Below, piece after piece: positions 26,511 to 33,983 of a DNA stretch of 34,651 nucleotides. The stretch comes from Flavobacteriales bacterium (GTDB lineage Bacteria; Bacteroidota; Bacteroidia; Flavobacteriales_E; Vicingaceae). The notes below the pieces were generated by a model, which made no database searches, was not told the DNA's origin, and saw nothing but the letters and a program-made list of their open reading frames with translations. Location of the stretch: positions 20,567 to 55,217 of the forward strand of contig NVUQ01000007.1 of the NCBI GenBank assembly GCA_002401955.1, written 5' to 3'. Position 1 is the first letter of the stretch. Each line of letters starts with the position of its first letter. The translations under genes were made by a program, and so were the position numbers.

Positions 26511-27026
26511 ATGAAAAAACTATTCTTATTATCAACACTTACTATTTTAAGTTTTACTGTATTTTCTCAATCTGAGAAAAGAGCTATACCATCTGCAAAA
26601 GTTACAGACATGGAAGGTGCAACGGTAAACACTTCTGATTTTAATAATGACGGAAAACCGATGATTATTAACTTTTGGGCAACTTGGTGCAGCCCTTGTA
26701 AAAGAGAGTTAAATAATATTGCTGATGTTTATGATGAATGGGTAGAAGAAACTGGTGTTAAGTTGATTGCTATTTCTATTGATGATGCAAGAAATGCAGG
26801 AAAAGTTGCTCCTTATGTTAATGGTAAAAGTTGGGATTATGAAGTTTATATCGATTCTAACCAAGATTTTAAAAGGGCATTAAACGTAAACAATGTTCCT
26901 CATACATTTTTAGTAAATGGTAAAGGAGAAATTGTTTGGCAACATAATTCTTACTCTGAAGGAGATGAAGATGAATTATATGAAGCTGTAAAAAAACTTG
27001 CTGCCGGTGAAGAGGTAAAGCACTAG
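26511..27026 (+). CDS. TlpA-like thioredoxin-family protein
   Basis: This 171-residue protein has signal peptide MKKLFLLSTLTILSFTVFSQ, which places it in the periplasm or beyond. The thioredoxin fold covers about residues 25-165. The active site WATWCSPCKREL has Cys 60 and Cys 63, LIAISIDDARN is the second strand-helix, NVPHTFLVNGKGEIVW holds the cis-proline (Pro 130), and a C-terminal helix follows. This is the TlpA/ResA-type thiol-disulfide oxidoreductase pattern, typically a reductant of disulfides in exported proteins or of cytochrome c apoproteins. The two neighbouring cargo genes and the Omp28 lipoproteins further on all carry CxxC, so they may be substrates or partners; this is inference. 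Strong terminators bracket it on both sides. Confidence 0.93.
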   Translation: MKKLFLLSTLTILSFTVFSQSEKRAIPSAKVTDMEGATVNTSDFNNDGKPMIINFWATWCSPCKRELNNIADVYDEWVEETGVKLIAISIDDARNAGKVAPYVNGKSWDYEVYIDSNQDFKRALNVNNVPHTFLVNGKGEIVWQHNSYSEGDEDELYEAVKKLAAGEEVKH

Positions 27027-27049
27027 AAAAAATATTCAACAAATAAAAA

Positions 27050-27086
27050 AATAAGCCCAACTTTTAAAGTTGGGCTTATTTTTTTT
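27050..27086 (+). terminator. Terminator after TlpA-like gene
   Basis: Stem AATAAGCCCAAC (27050-27061) / GTTGGGCTTATT (27069-27080) with loop TTTTAAA, then a T run to 27086; an A run precedes it. It is strong and probably bidirectional. Confidence 0.92.
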
Positions 27087-27258
27087 GCCCAAAAACTACC
27101 CTAAAATCAATGCTTTCATTACAATTAAAAATAGGATTTCAATAATCATATAAAATTTGTTAATATTTGAAATTAAAAAAATCGTACATTTATTTTATAG
27201 TTTAACAATTTTGTTAAAAATATAACAATATTAATATTAACTTTTAAAAAAAAACATT
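27087..27258. other. AT-rich leader region of the 27259 gene
   Basis: Very AT-rich. TACATTTA at 27185-27192 is a near match to the -7 consensus, and ACAATTTTGT and poly-A words follow. No hairpin, small ORF or RNA gene could be supported. Confidence 0.35.
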
Positions 27259-29493
27259 ATGAAAAAAATTACTTTACTTATTGCTGGTTTTTCATTAGCT
27301 CTTGGTAGCTATGCCCAAACTAGTATAAATTGCAACGGATGTGAAGTTGTTCCAAATGCTTCATTCAACAATCCATTAAATCAGGACAAAGCCTTATGGG
27401 ACATTCAATTAGATACAGATCCAACTGCAACTGGACCCGCTCTTGCAGGTGTTGCATGGACAGGAACTGAATTTTGGGTAGCAGAATGGAATTCAAATAC
27501 CCTTTACACTCTAAGTGCTGCTGGTGCTTCAACAGGTTCATTTACGATTACAGGAGTTACTGGTACAAGAAGTATTACAACAGATGGTACTAGTATGTAT
27601 ATTGGTACAGCAGGAACTTCTATTTATCAAATTAACATTGCTTCTAAAACATTAACATCTACTATTAGTACATCTGTACCTTCTTGTAGATATTTAACTT
27701 ACGATCCAGCTTTAAATGGTGGTTCTGGTGGATTTTGGACTGGAGCATATGGTTCTGATATGGTTGCCGTAAGCATGACAGGAACTACTTTATCTACAAT
27801 TACTTCGGGAACACATGGTTTAGCAGGAGTTTATGGATTAGCTCATGATAACTACTCTATTGGTGGTCCTTTTTTATGGGCATTTAACCAAGGGGGAAAT
27901 GGTGCTGACATCGTACAATTAACTATGGCTGGTTCTCCAACAGGAGTTACTCATGATGCTACTATTGATTTAGCTGGTGGAAATAGTGGAATTGGAGGTG
28001 GACTTTTTATCTGTAACAACTATTTTACTGGTCAAAACTCTATGATAGGTATTTGTCAAGGAGCTTCTTTGTTTTCTTATGAATTATCTGATCCTTTAGC
28101 AACAGATGTTGCAATGCAATCAGTTAATATTGCTCCATACGGATTAGCTGGGAACTTAACAATAACTGGTACTATTAAAAATGTTGGAGTAAGTACAATT
28201 ACTTCTATTGACATTGCTTGGGATAATGGTGGAACCCCGAACTCTCAAACATTTAGTGGTTTAAACATCATTACAGGAGGAACATATAATTTTAGCCATG
28301 GAACTACAATGGCTGTTACTGCTGGAAATTGTGATAACGTAACTGTTACAGCAACATTATCTGGAGATTTAGATGCAACAAATGATGGAGATGCAGCTCC
28401 TCATTGTGGTTTAACTCAAATTCCTGCTAAGACTAACGTAGGTGAAGAAAGAACTGGTTCTTGGTGTCAATGGTGCCCTAGAGGTGCAGTTGGGTTAGCT
28501 AAAATGGAATCTGTAAATGATTTTATTGGAATAGCTGTTCACAATTCAGATCCAATGGCTATTACTAATTATGATAGTGGTATCGGTGCATTAGTTTCTT
28601 CTGGTTATCCAAGAGGAACTGTAGATAGATTGGTAAGCCTTGATCCGGGAGATTTTTTACCAGATCACAACGCAAGAAAAACAGCTATTGTTCCTTGTGC
28701 TGTAAATAGTGTTACTGCTACTTGGAGCTCAACAACAAATATGATTTCTATTTCTACTGTAGCTGAGTTCTTTGGGAATATTACAGGGAACTTTAGATTA
28801 TCTGCTGTAATTGTTGAAGATGATTTAACAAGTACAGCTGGTGGATGGGCACAAAGTAATGCTTATTCTGGTGGTGGAAGTGGTACAATGGCTTTCCCTG
28901 CAGGAATCAATGGTGGATTTAATTTTAGTACTGCTGCAAGTTCTGTTCCTTCTGCTGATTTTGGTGGATACGATCATGTTGCTCGTTCATTATCTAACAA
29001 TGATGTTATGGGTAACACTGGAAGTTTACCTGCTGGAACTGTATCTATAGGTACTTACCCATACAACTTTACTGATGTTGCAACAAGCTCTTTAATTGCT
29101 ATTGCTAATGCTGCTTTTGATTACACTAAAGCACATGCAGTTGTTATGGTAGTTGACGCTAGTACTGGTGAAGTATTAAATGCTAAAAAAGCTAGCATTA
29201 CAACTATTACTTCAGTTAAAGATGTAGAGGCTGCTAAATTTCATTTAAATGTTTACCCTAACCCAACAAATGAAAGCTCAAATGTATCTTTCTATTTAGA
29301 TACAGATAATACTGTAAAAATGGAAGTTTACAATGCTATGGGAAGTTTAGTTTATGCTGAACATGCTGGAAACTTAACTAAAGGAAACCATCAGTTTACT
29401 TTTGATGGATCTGACCTAAACAGTGGATTCTACTTTGTTAACTTAACAATAGGAAACGAAGTGATTACTAAAAAGATCTCTTTGTTAAAATAA
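27259..29493 (+). CDS. T9SS cargo: beta-propeller-like N-terminus plus Omp28 module
   Basis: This 744-residue protein has signal peptide MKKITLLIAGFSLALGSYAQ. Residues about 30-275 look like propeller blades (AGVAWTGTEFWVAEWNSNTL, SITTDGTSMYIGT, CRYLTYDPALNGGSGGFWTG, YGLAHDNYSIGGPFLWAFNQ). A CARDB-like domain (about 285-380) follows. The Omp28 module carries NVGEERTGSWCQWCPRGAVG with Cys 403 and Cys 406. The end is a type A sorting domain (VYPNPTNESSNVSFYLDTD, GFYFVNLTIGNEVITKK). From the Omp28 module on, it is closely similar to the gene at 24447, with long identical DNA stretches, while the first 280 residues are unrelated to it. It is predicted to be exported by SprA. It may bind surface ligands through the propeller, but no specific function is supported. 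Confidence 0.88.
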   Translation: MKKITLLIAGFSLALGSYAQTSINCNGCEVVPNASFNNPLNQDKALWDIQLDTDPTATGPALAGVAWTGTEFWVAEWNSNTLYTLSAAGASTGSFTITGVTGTRSITTDGTSMYIGTAGTSIYQINIASKTLTSTISTSVPSCRYLTYDPALNGGSGGFWTGAYGSDMVAVSMTGTTLSTITSGTHGLAGVYGLAHDNYSIGGPFLWAFNQGGNGADIVQLTMAGSPTGVTHDATIDLAGGNSGIGGGLFICNNYFTGQNSMIGICQGASLFSYELSDPLATDVAMQSVNIAPYGLAGNLTITGTIKNVGVSTITSIDIAWDNGGTPNSQTFSGLNIITGGTYNFSHGTTMAVTAGNCDNVTVTATLSGDLDATNDGDAAPHCGLTQIPAKTNVGEERTGSWCQWCPRGAVGLAKMESVNDFIGIAVHNSDPMAITNYDSGIGALVSSGYPRGTVDRLVSLDPGDFLPDHNARKTAIVPCAVNSVTATWSSTTNMISISTVAEFFGNITGNFRLSAVIVEDDLTSTAGGWAQSNAYSGGGSGTMAFPAGINGGFNFSTAASSVPSADFGGYDHVARSLSNNDVMGNTGSLPAGTVSIGTYPYNFTDVATSSLIAIANAAFDYTKAHAVVMVVDASTGEVLNAKKASITTITSVKDVEAAKFHLNVYPNPTNESSNVSFYLDTDNTVKMEVYNAMGSLVYAEHAGNLTKGNHQFTFDGSDLNSGFYFVNLTIGNEVITKKISLLK

Positions 29494-29513
29494 GATTTCA
29501 ATAATAACTAGAA

Positions 29514-29549
29514 TAAGCCCGAAATTTTTATAATTTCGGGCTTACTTTT
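29514..29549 (+). terminator. Terminator after 27259-29493 gene
   Basis: Perfect 13-base stem TAAGCCCGAAATT (29514-29526) / AATTTCGGGCTTA (29532-29544), loop TTTAT, followed by CTTTTG. Confidence 0.85.
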
Positions 29550-29550
29550 G
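29543..29550 (+). promoter_or_regulatory. Candidate -7 element (TACTTTTG)
   Basis: Full TAnnTTTG match, 38 bases before the ATG at 29589. It overlaps the last bases of the upstream terminator, as at 26458. There is no clear -33 box. Confidence 0.35.
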
Positions 29551-29588
29551 CTCACAACATTATACTAACAACAGATTATTCAATTAAT

Positions 29589-31265
29589 ATGAATTTAAAA
29601 AGACTTTCTACTCTAATTACTATTTTTGTATTCGTATTCTCAAATAACTTACTTGCACAAAGTGTAGATGCTATACTTAACAGAGGTGAAGTTCATGGAA
29701 ACTTTAGCTTAGATATGCAACATTACAAAGTAGATAGTTTAATTGGAGCAAACACAACTCCCGATGAAGACGTTTTAATGAATGCTTTTGCCAATTTTAT
29801 CTATACAAATGGTGATTTTTCTGCAGGTTTCAGGTATGAAAGTTACTTAAATGCTCTACAAGGTTTTCCTACTAAATACAAAGGAAACGGGATCGGTTAT
29901 CGCTTTGCTTCTTACACTAATGATGACATGACTGTTACTGTAGGTAACTATTACGAACAATTTGGTAACGGTTTAATTTTTAGAACTTACGAAGCTAGAG
30001 GGTTAGGTTATGACAATGTGATGGATGGAATTCGTATTAATTATAAACTGAGAGAGGGACTATATGTAAAAGGTATTATTGGTAAACAACGTTTATATTT
30101 TGAACAAGGTGAAGGAATATTAAGAGGTATAGATGGAGAATTGATGGTAAATGACTTTATTGGAGGAAAACTAAAAGAAAGTAAAACGAAATTAACTTTA
30201 GGAGGTAGTTTTATTAGTAAATATCAAGCAGATCAAAGCTCTCAATACAATTTGCCTGAAAATGTTGGTGCTTATTCTGGAAGATTTTTATTAAGAAGAG
30301 GTAAGATTAGTTTCAATGGTGAGTATGCTTATAAAATAAATGATCCTTCTGCGGACAATAATTTTATTTATAAAGATGGCCAAGCATTTTATGCTGAAAC
30401 AACATATTCCACAAAAGGATTTGGACTATCACTTTCGGCTAAAGGAAATGATAATATGAGTTATAGATCTGACAGAAATGCAGGGCTACAAGATCTTCAA
30501 ATAAATTATATCCCTGCATTAACAAGACAACATACGTATAACTTATTAGCTACTCTCTATCCTTACGCTACTCAACCGAATGGAGAGATGGCTTTTCAAG
30601 GAGAGTTAGTGTACAAATTAAAAAAGAAATCTTTCTTAGGTGGTAAATATGGAACAGGAATTTTAATTAACTATTCAACTATTTACAATATAGATTCTAC
30701 CGCAGTACCATCAGCCGAAAATGATTCTACCCGTATGGGGTATACAACGAATCTGTTTTCTATTGGTGATGAAAGATATTACGATGAAATAAATGTAGAA
30801 ATCACAAAGAAATTTAGCAAAAAGTTTAAAGGTATTTTCACCTATTCTAATATGATGTTTAATCAAGCAGTTATTCAAGGTAAAAACCCAAAAAAATACC
30901 CTAATGTTTATGCCAATATTGGTGTGATTGATCTAACTTACAAAATCAATAAAAAACATGCAATTCGTGCCGAAATTCAGGGGTTGATTACTGAACAAGA
31001 TCAACAAGACTGGGCAACTGTTGTATTAGAATACTCCTACTCCCCGCATTGGTTTATTGCAATAATGGATCAATACAACTATGGGAACGAGATAGAAGAA
31101 GATAAAATTCATTATTACTTTGCTTCTGCTGGATATGTAAAAGGAGCTAATCGTATTCAATTAGGATACGGAAGGCAACGAGCAGGTATATTTTGTATAG
31201 GAGGCGTTTGTAGAACAGTTCCTGCAGCAAATGGTTTAACACTAAGTATTACTAGTAGCTTTTAA
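29589..31265 (+). CDS. DUF6029-like outer membrane protein
   Basis: This 558-residue protein has a signal peptide (MNLKRLSTLITIFVFVFSNN, cleaved after LLAQ). The mature protein begins SVDAILNRGEVHGNFSLDMQ and is made of alternating beta-strands typical of an outer membrane barrel: FSAGFRYESYL, GNYYEQFGNGLIFRTYEARG, MDGIRINYKLREGLYVKGI, KLTLGGSFISKYQ, LTYKINKKHAIRAEIQGLI. It ends in an aromatic-type terminus, GLTLSITSSF. The opening segment matches my memory of DUF6029, a Bacteroidota outer membrane family often found next to Omp28-like genes. Its role is unknown. The 3' end of this gene is duplicated as a relic at 32320-32405. Confidence 0.75.
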   Translation: MNLKRLSTLITIFVFVFSNNLLAQSVDAILNRGEVHGNFSLDMQHYKVDSLIGANTTPDEDVLMNAFANFIYTNGDFSAGFRYESYLNALQGFPTKYKGNGIGYRFASYTNDDMTVTVGNYYEQFGNGLIFRTYEARGLGYDNVMDGIRINYKLREGLYVKGIIGKQRLYFEQGEGILRGIDGELMVNDFIGGKLKESKTKLTLGGSFISKYQADQSSQYNLPENVGAYSGRFLLRRGKISFNGEYAYKINDPSADNNFIYKDGQAFYAETTYSTKGFGLSLSAKGNDNMSYRSDRNAGLQDLQINYIPALTRQHTYNLLATLYPYATQPNGEMAFQGELVYKLKKKSFLGGKYGTGILINYSTIYNIDSTAVPSAENDSTRMGYTTNLFSIGDERYYDEINVEITKKFSKKFKGIFTYSNMMFNQAVIQGKNPKKYPNVYANIGVIDLTYKINKKHAIRAEIQGLITEQDQQDWATVVLEYSYSPHWFIAIMDQYNYGNEIEEDKIHYYFASAGYVKGANRIQLGYGRQRAGIFCIGGVCRTVPAANGLTLSITSSF

Positions 31266-31304
31266 CACAGGCTAAAGCTTGATATAATTATTAAAAACAA
31301 TATT

Positions 31305-32195
31305 ATGAAAAAACTAACACCATCAATATTCGCAATTATCACAGTTATTTCATTTAATAGCTGTGATAAAATAGACACTCCTATTGCAGCAGAAATATTA
31401 AATACAGATAATTTAATTTGGGATGATTCCTCGCATGTTGAATCTAGCCCGACTATGAGAAAAGTGTTAATAGAAGAGTTCACTGGTCATACATGTTCAA
31501 ATTGCCCACAGGGAGCAGCCCAACTACAAACTCTAATTGGAACTTATGGAAGTCAAATTGTTCCAATGGCAATACATTCTGATGCTACATTTTGTGATCC
31601 AAGAATTGATGGTAATGGAAATCCCATTTTTTTTATAGGAGGACAGCCTGCATATTCTACAGATTTCAGAACTATTGATGGTGATGCTTACAGAACTGAT
31701 TTTGGTGTAAGTGGAATACCAAAGGGTCTTGTATCAAGAAGGGGAAACGCAAATGTATTCCCTTTTAATAGTTGGGATGGAGCGTTTCAAGCAATTCAAA
31801 ATGATGTCCCTATTGTTTCTATAGGGTTATCAACTCTATATAATGACTCTGCCCGTATAGTAAAAACCGTTGTAAATACAAATTGGTTAGTTAGTTCTTC
31901 AGGAAATTACAAACTACAAATTCAATTAGTAGAAGACAGTATAGTAGATTGGCAATTAAATGGAAGCACAGATGACCCTAATTATCTTCATAGACACGTC
32001 TTTAGAGGAAGCATCAATGGAACTTGGGGTTCAGTTATACCTACTGCAAATTCTGGAGATTCTGATACACAAGAATTTTCTCATGTTCTATCTTCAAAAT
32101 TTGATGAAAAAAATTGTATAATTGTTGCTTTCGTATATAAAGATAATCCAGACTATGAAATAGTTCAAGTAGAAGAAATCCATGTAACTCATTAA
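31305..32195 (+). CDS. Omp28-related lipoprotein, duplicate 1
   Basis: This 296-residue protein has a type II signal peptide: MKKLTPSIFAIITVISFNSC, lipid-attachment Cys 20. The Omp28-type domain starts RKVLIEEFTGHTCSNCPQGA, with Cys 64 and Cys 67 forming CxxC in a thioredoxin-like position. It continues with IVPMAIHSDATF, STDFRTIDGDAYRTDFGVSG, IPKGLVSRR (the cis-Pro-like region), IQLVEDSIVDWQLNG and NYLHRHVFRGSINGTWG. Omp28 was first described as a surface protein of Porphyromonas gingivalis; the biochemical role is unsettled. No T9SS tail is present, so it probably reaches the outer membrane by lipidation. It lies 39 bases after the DUF6029-like gene, with a weak -7-like TAGCTTTT at 31256. 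Confidence 0.87.
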   Translation: MKKLTPSIFAIITVISFNSCDKIDTPIAAEILNTDNLIWDDSSHVESSPTMRKVLIEEFTGHTCSNCPQGAAQLQTLIGTYGSQIVPMAIHSDATFCDPRIDGNGNPIFFIGGQPAYSTDFRTIDGDAYRTDFGVSGIPKGLVSRRGNANVFPFNSWDGAFQAIQNDVPIVSIGLSTLYNDSARIVKTVVNTNWLVSSSGNYKLQIQLVEDSIVDWQLNGSTDDPNYLHRHVFRGSINGTWGSVIPTANSGDSDTQEFSHVLSSKFDEKNCIIVAFVYKDNPDYEIVQVEEIHVTH

Positions 32196-32248
32196 AGCAA
32201 ATTATATTATGAAGCCCTGACAAAGTTCTTCTAGAATACTTTTTGTTG

Positions 32249-32338
32249 ATGAGAATTTTTCTATTCATATTACTAAGCTGTTTAACATTATCTGCTCAAT
32301 TTTTTAAGGTTAGTCCTATGCAGGTATATTTTATGTAG
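32249..32338 (+). pseudogene. Relic of the porin-like gene 5' end at duplication junction
   Basis: A 29-codon frame, ATG at 32249, encodes MRIFLFILLSCLTLSAQFFK and then VSPMQVYFM before a stop. It matches the first codons of the gene at 33356 except for a missing 9-base stretch and a few substitutions, and it breaks off at GCAGGTATA, where the 3' relic of the DUF6029-like gene begins. It still encodes a plausible signal peptide with a stop soon after, but is most simply debris of the duplication. Confidence 0.8.
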
Positions 32339-32405
32339 GAGGTGTTTTTAGAACAATTTCTGCAGCAAATGGTTTTACATAAGTATTACTAGTAGATTTT
32401 AATAC
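32320..32405 (+). pseudogene. Relic of the DUF6029-like gene 3' end
   Basis: Matches 31182-31268 (the last codons and stop of the gene at 29589) with about ten differences and one missing base by eye. The frame is broken (ATAAG where the intact gene has ACTAAG). It abuts the porin 5' relic and precedes Omp28 duplicate 2. Confidence 0.8.
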
Positions 32406-32430
32406 AGGCCAAACCTGAAAAAATTAAATT

Positions 32431-33291
32431 ATGAAAAAACTAATACTACCAATATTCGCAATTATCACAGTTATTTCATTTAATAGCTGTGAAAAAGTAG
32501 ATACCCCTCAAGAAAATGCAGTAATTGAAGCTGGAGCAAGAAGAATTATAATTGAAGAATTTACTGGTCATTACTGTTCAAATTGTCCACAAGGTGCAGC
32601 TGAAATAGAGAGATTAGTAAATGTTTATGGTGATCAAATAATACCTATTTCATTACATGCAGGTGATCAGACCTTTAATGAACCACATATAGATCCTGTT
32701 ACTGGAGCTCCAATTCATATTATAGGTACAGATACTTTATATTCTACAGATTTTAGAACTACTGATGGTAACACTTATGCATCAACTTTTGATCCATTTG
32801 GACTACCTTCAGGAATTGTATCTAGACAAAATGGTGCTACAGCAACTGCCGTATCACAATGGGAATCTGAAATATTAGCAATAAAAGATATTCCTCAAAT
32901 TGCAGATATTGAAATTACAATAGTTTATGACTCTCTTACAAGGATAGTAACCGCAGATATTGAAACAAACTGGTTGACAAATGCTGTAAGTGGAAATAAT
33001 TATAAATTGCAAGTTTATCTTATTGAAGATCACGTAATAGACTGGCAACTAGATGGAACTACAGACGTTCCTAACTACGAACATAATCATGTATTTAGAG
33101 GGGCAGTTAATACCACATGGGGAGAAAGCATTACAGCTACAACTCAAGGCACTTCTACTACAGAAACATATTCTTACACCTTAAATTCTGAATGGAATGA
33201 AGACAATTGTGAAGTTGTTGCTTTTATATATAAAGAAAGTCCAAGCTATGAAGTTATGCAAGCGAACATACAACATGTTACAGATCATTAA
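32431..33291 (+). CDS. Omp28-related lipoprotein, duplicate 2
   Basis: This 286-residue paralog of the gene at 31305 has signal peptide MKKLILPIFAIITVISFNSC with lipid-attachment Cys 20. The first about 25 codons are nearly identical in DNA to duplicate 1. The domain has RRIIIEEFTGHYCSNCPQGA with Cys 49 and Cys 52, STDFRTTDGNTYASTFDPFG, LPSGIVSRQ, VYLIEDHVIDWQLDGTTD and NYEHNHVFRGAVNTTWGESI. The core is clearly more diverged from duplicate 1 than the flanking relics are. The spacer between Cys 20 and the domain is about 15 residues shorter. A terminator follows. It is a probable outer membrane lipoprotein; a redox or metal-binding role is inference from CxxC. Confidence 0.87.
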   Translation: MKKLILPIFAIITVISFNSCEKVDTPQENAVIEAGARRIIIEEFTGHYCSNCPQGAAEIERLVNVYGDQIIPISLHAGDQTFNEPHIDPVTGAPIHIIGTDTLYSTDFRTTDGNTYASTFDPFGLPSGIVSRQNGATATAVSQWESEILAIKDIPQIADIEITIVYDSLTRIVTADIETNWLTNAVSGNNYKLQVYLIEDHVIDWQLDGTTDVPNYEHNHVFRGAVNTTWGESITATTQGTSTTETYSYTLNSEWNEDNCEVVAFIYKESPSYEVMQANIQHVTDH

Positions 33292-33309
33292 TTGATATTT
33301 AAATTCATG

Positions 33310-33341
33310 AAAGCCCTGACAAAAAATGTCGGGGCTTTTTT
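33310..33341 (+). terminator. Terminator after Omp28 duplicate 2
   Basis: Stem AAAGCCCTGACA (33310-33321) / TGTCGGGGCTTT (33327-33338) with one G-T pair, then T to 33341. The corresponding place after duplicate 1 (about 32210-32245) keeps GAAGCCCTGACAAA but has lost the pairing arm. Confidence 0.85.
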
Positions 33342-33343
33342 GT

Positions 33344-33351
33344 TACTTTTG
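33344..33351 (+). promoter_or_regulatory. Candidate -7 element at the porin start (TACTTTTG)
   Basis: Full TAnnTTTG match ending 4 bases before the GTG at 33356. If used, the transcript would start at or beside the start codon, giving a leaderless message. The relic copy has TACTTTTTG here. Confidence 0.35.
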
Positions 33352-33355
33352 ATTG

Positions 33356-33979
33356 GTGAGAATTTTTCTATTCATATTTATATTACTAAGCAGTTTAACA
33401 TCATCTGCTCAATTTTTTAAGGTTGGTCCTATTGCAGGTATATGTGGAGCACAGGTAGAAGGAGATGGTTATGGTGGTTACAACAAATTAGGATTTATTG
33501 CTGGTGGCTTTGTAAATACAGCTCTTTCAGAAAAAATGGCCGTACAATTTGAAATCTACTTTATTAATAAAGGAAGTTTTGATGCTGCTCATCCTGATAA
33601 AGGTGATTATGAAAAGTTTAGTTTAAACATCAACTACATTGAAATTCCAGTTATTTTAAAATACAAATACCATAAATTTGATTTTGAAATTGGTTTATAT
33701 ATAGCAAAACTGGTTGGAACACCACATCTTGAAAATGAATTTGGCGAAATATTCGTAACCCAATACCCCTTTGAACCTTATGATTTTGGAGGTCTAATTG
33801 GGCTTTCTTACCAAATTAACAAACGTTTTAGTTGTAACCTTAGAACAAAAAACTCATTTGTACCTATTCGTGATTTTGAAAGTTATGATCAACAAATTGG
33901 TATTTTAAACAAACTATTTAGCAGAGGTTGGTACAATGTTGATTTGAACTTTACTGTAAGGTATCATTTTGGAAAATAA
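33356..33979 (+). CDS. Porin-like outer membrane beta-barrel protein (PorT/OMP_b-brl type)
   Basis: This 207-residue protein has signal peptide (V/M)RIFLFIFILLSSLTSSAQ and a small beta-barrel: KVGPIAGICGAQVEGDGYGG, LGFIAGGFVNTALSEKMAVQ, FEIYFINKGSF, LNINYIEIPVILKYKY, FDFEIGLYIAKLVGT, YDFGGLIGLSYQINKRFSC, and final VDLNFTVRYHFGK. This matches the 'porin family / outer membrane beta-barrel' (PorT-like) pattern widespread in Bacteroidota; the substrate is unknown. The start is GTG at 33356 (TTG at 33353 is also in frame). The relic at 32249 has ATG at this position, which supports it as the start. It ends 4 bases before ubiX. Confidence 0.85.
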   Translation: MRIFLFIFILLSSLTSSAQFFKVGPIAGICGAQVEGDGYGGYNKLGFIAGGFVNTALSEKMAVQFEIYFINKGSFDAAHPDKGDYEKFSLNINYIEIPVILKYKYHKFDFEIGLYIAKLVGTPHLENEFGEIFVTQYPFEPYDFGGLIGLSYQINKRFSCNLRTKNSFVPIRDFESYDQQIGILNKLFSRGWYNVDLNFTVRYHFGK

Positions 33980-33983
33980 AATT

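Larger units (their letters stand above)
31182..33443 (+). repeat. Tandem duplication of an Omp28 gene unit
   Basis: Two units of about 1.1 kb (31182-32319 and 32320-33433) share the same order: 3' end of the DUF6029-like gene, short gap, Omp28 lipoprotein gene, terminator region, 5' end of the porin-like gene. The unit boundaries fall on GCAGGTATA, present in the DUF6029-like gene (31182), at the junction (32320) and in the porin gene (33434). This indicates recombination at a 9-base match. The relics at the junction are degraded, but their order is clear. Confidence 0.9.

Noticed and set aside
32041..32268. Minus-strand ORF across the end of Omp28 duplicate 1
   Set aside because: Antisense to a well-supported gene and to the relic; no signal, motif or start context.
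33969..33983. Upstream TTG start for ubiX
   Set aside because: It would overlap the previous gene; ATG at 33984 gives the standard UbiX N-terminus.
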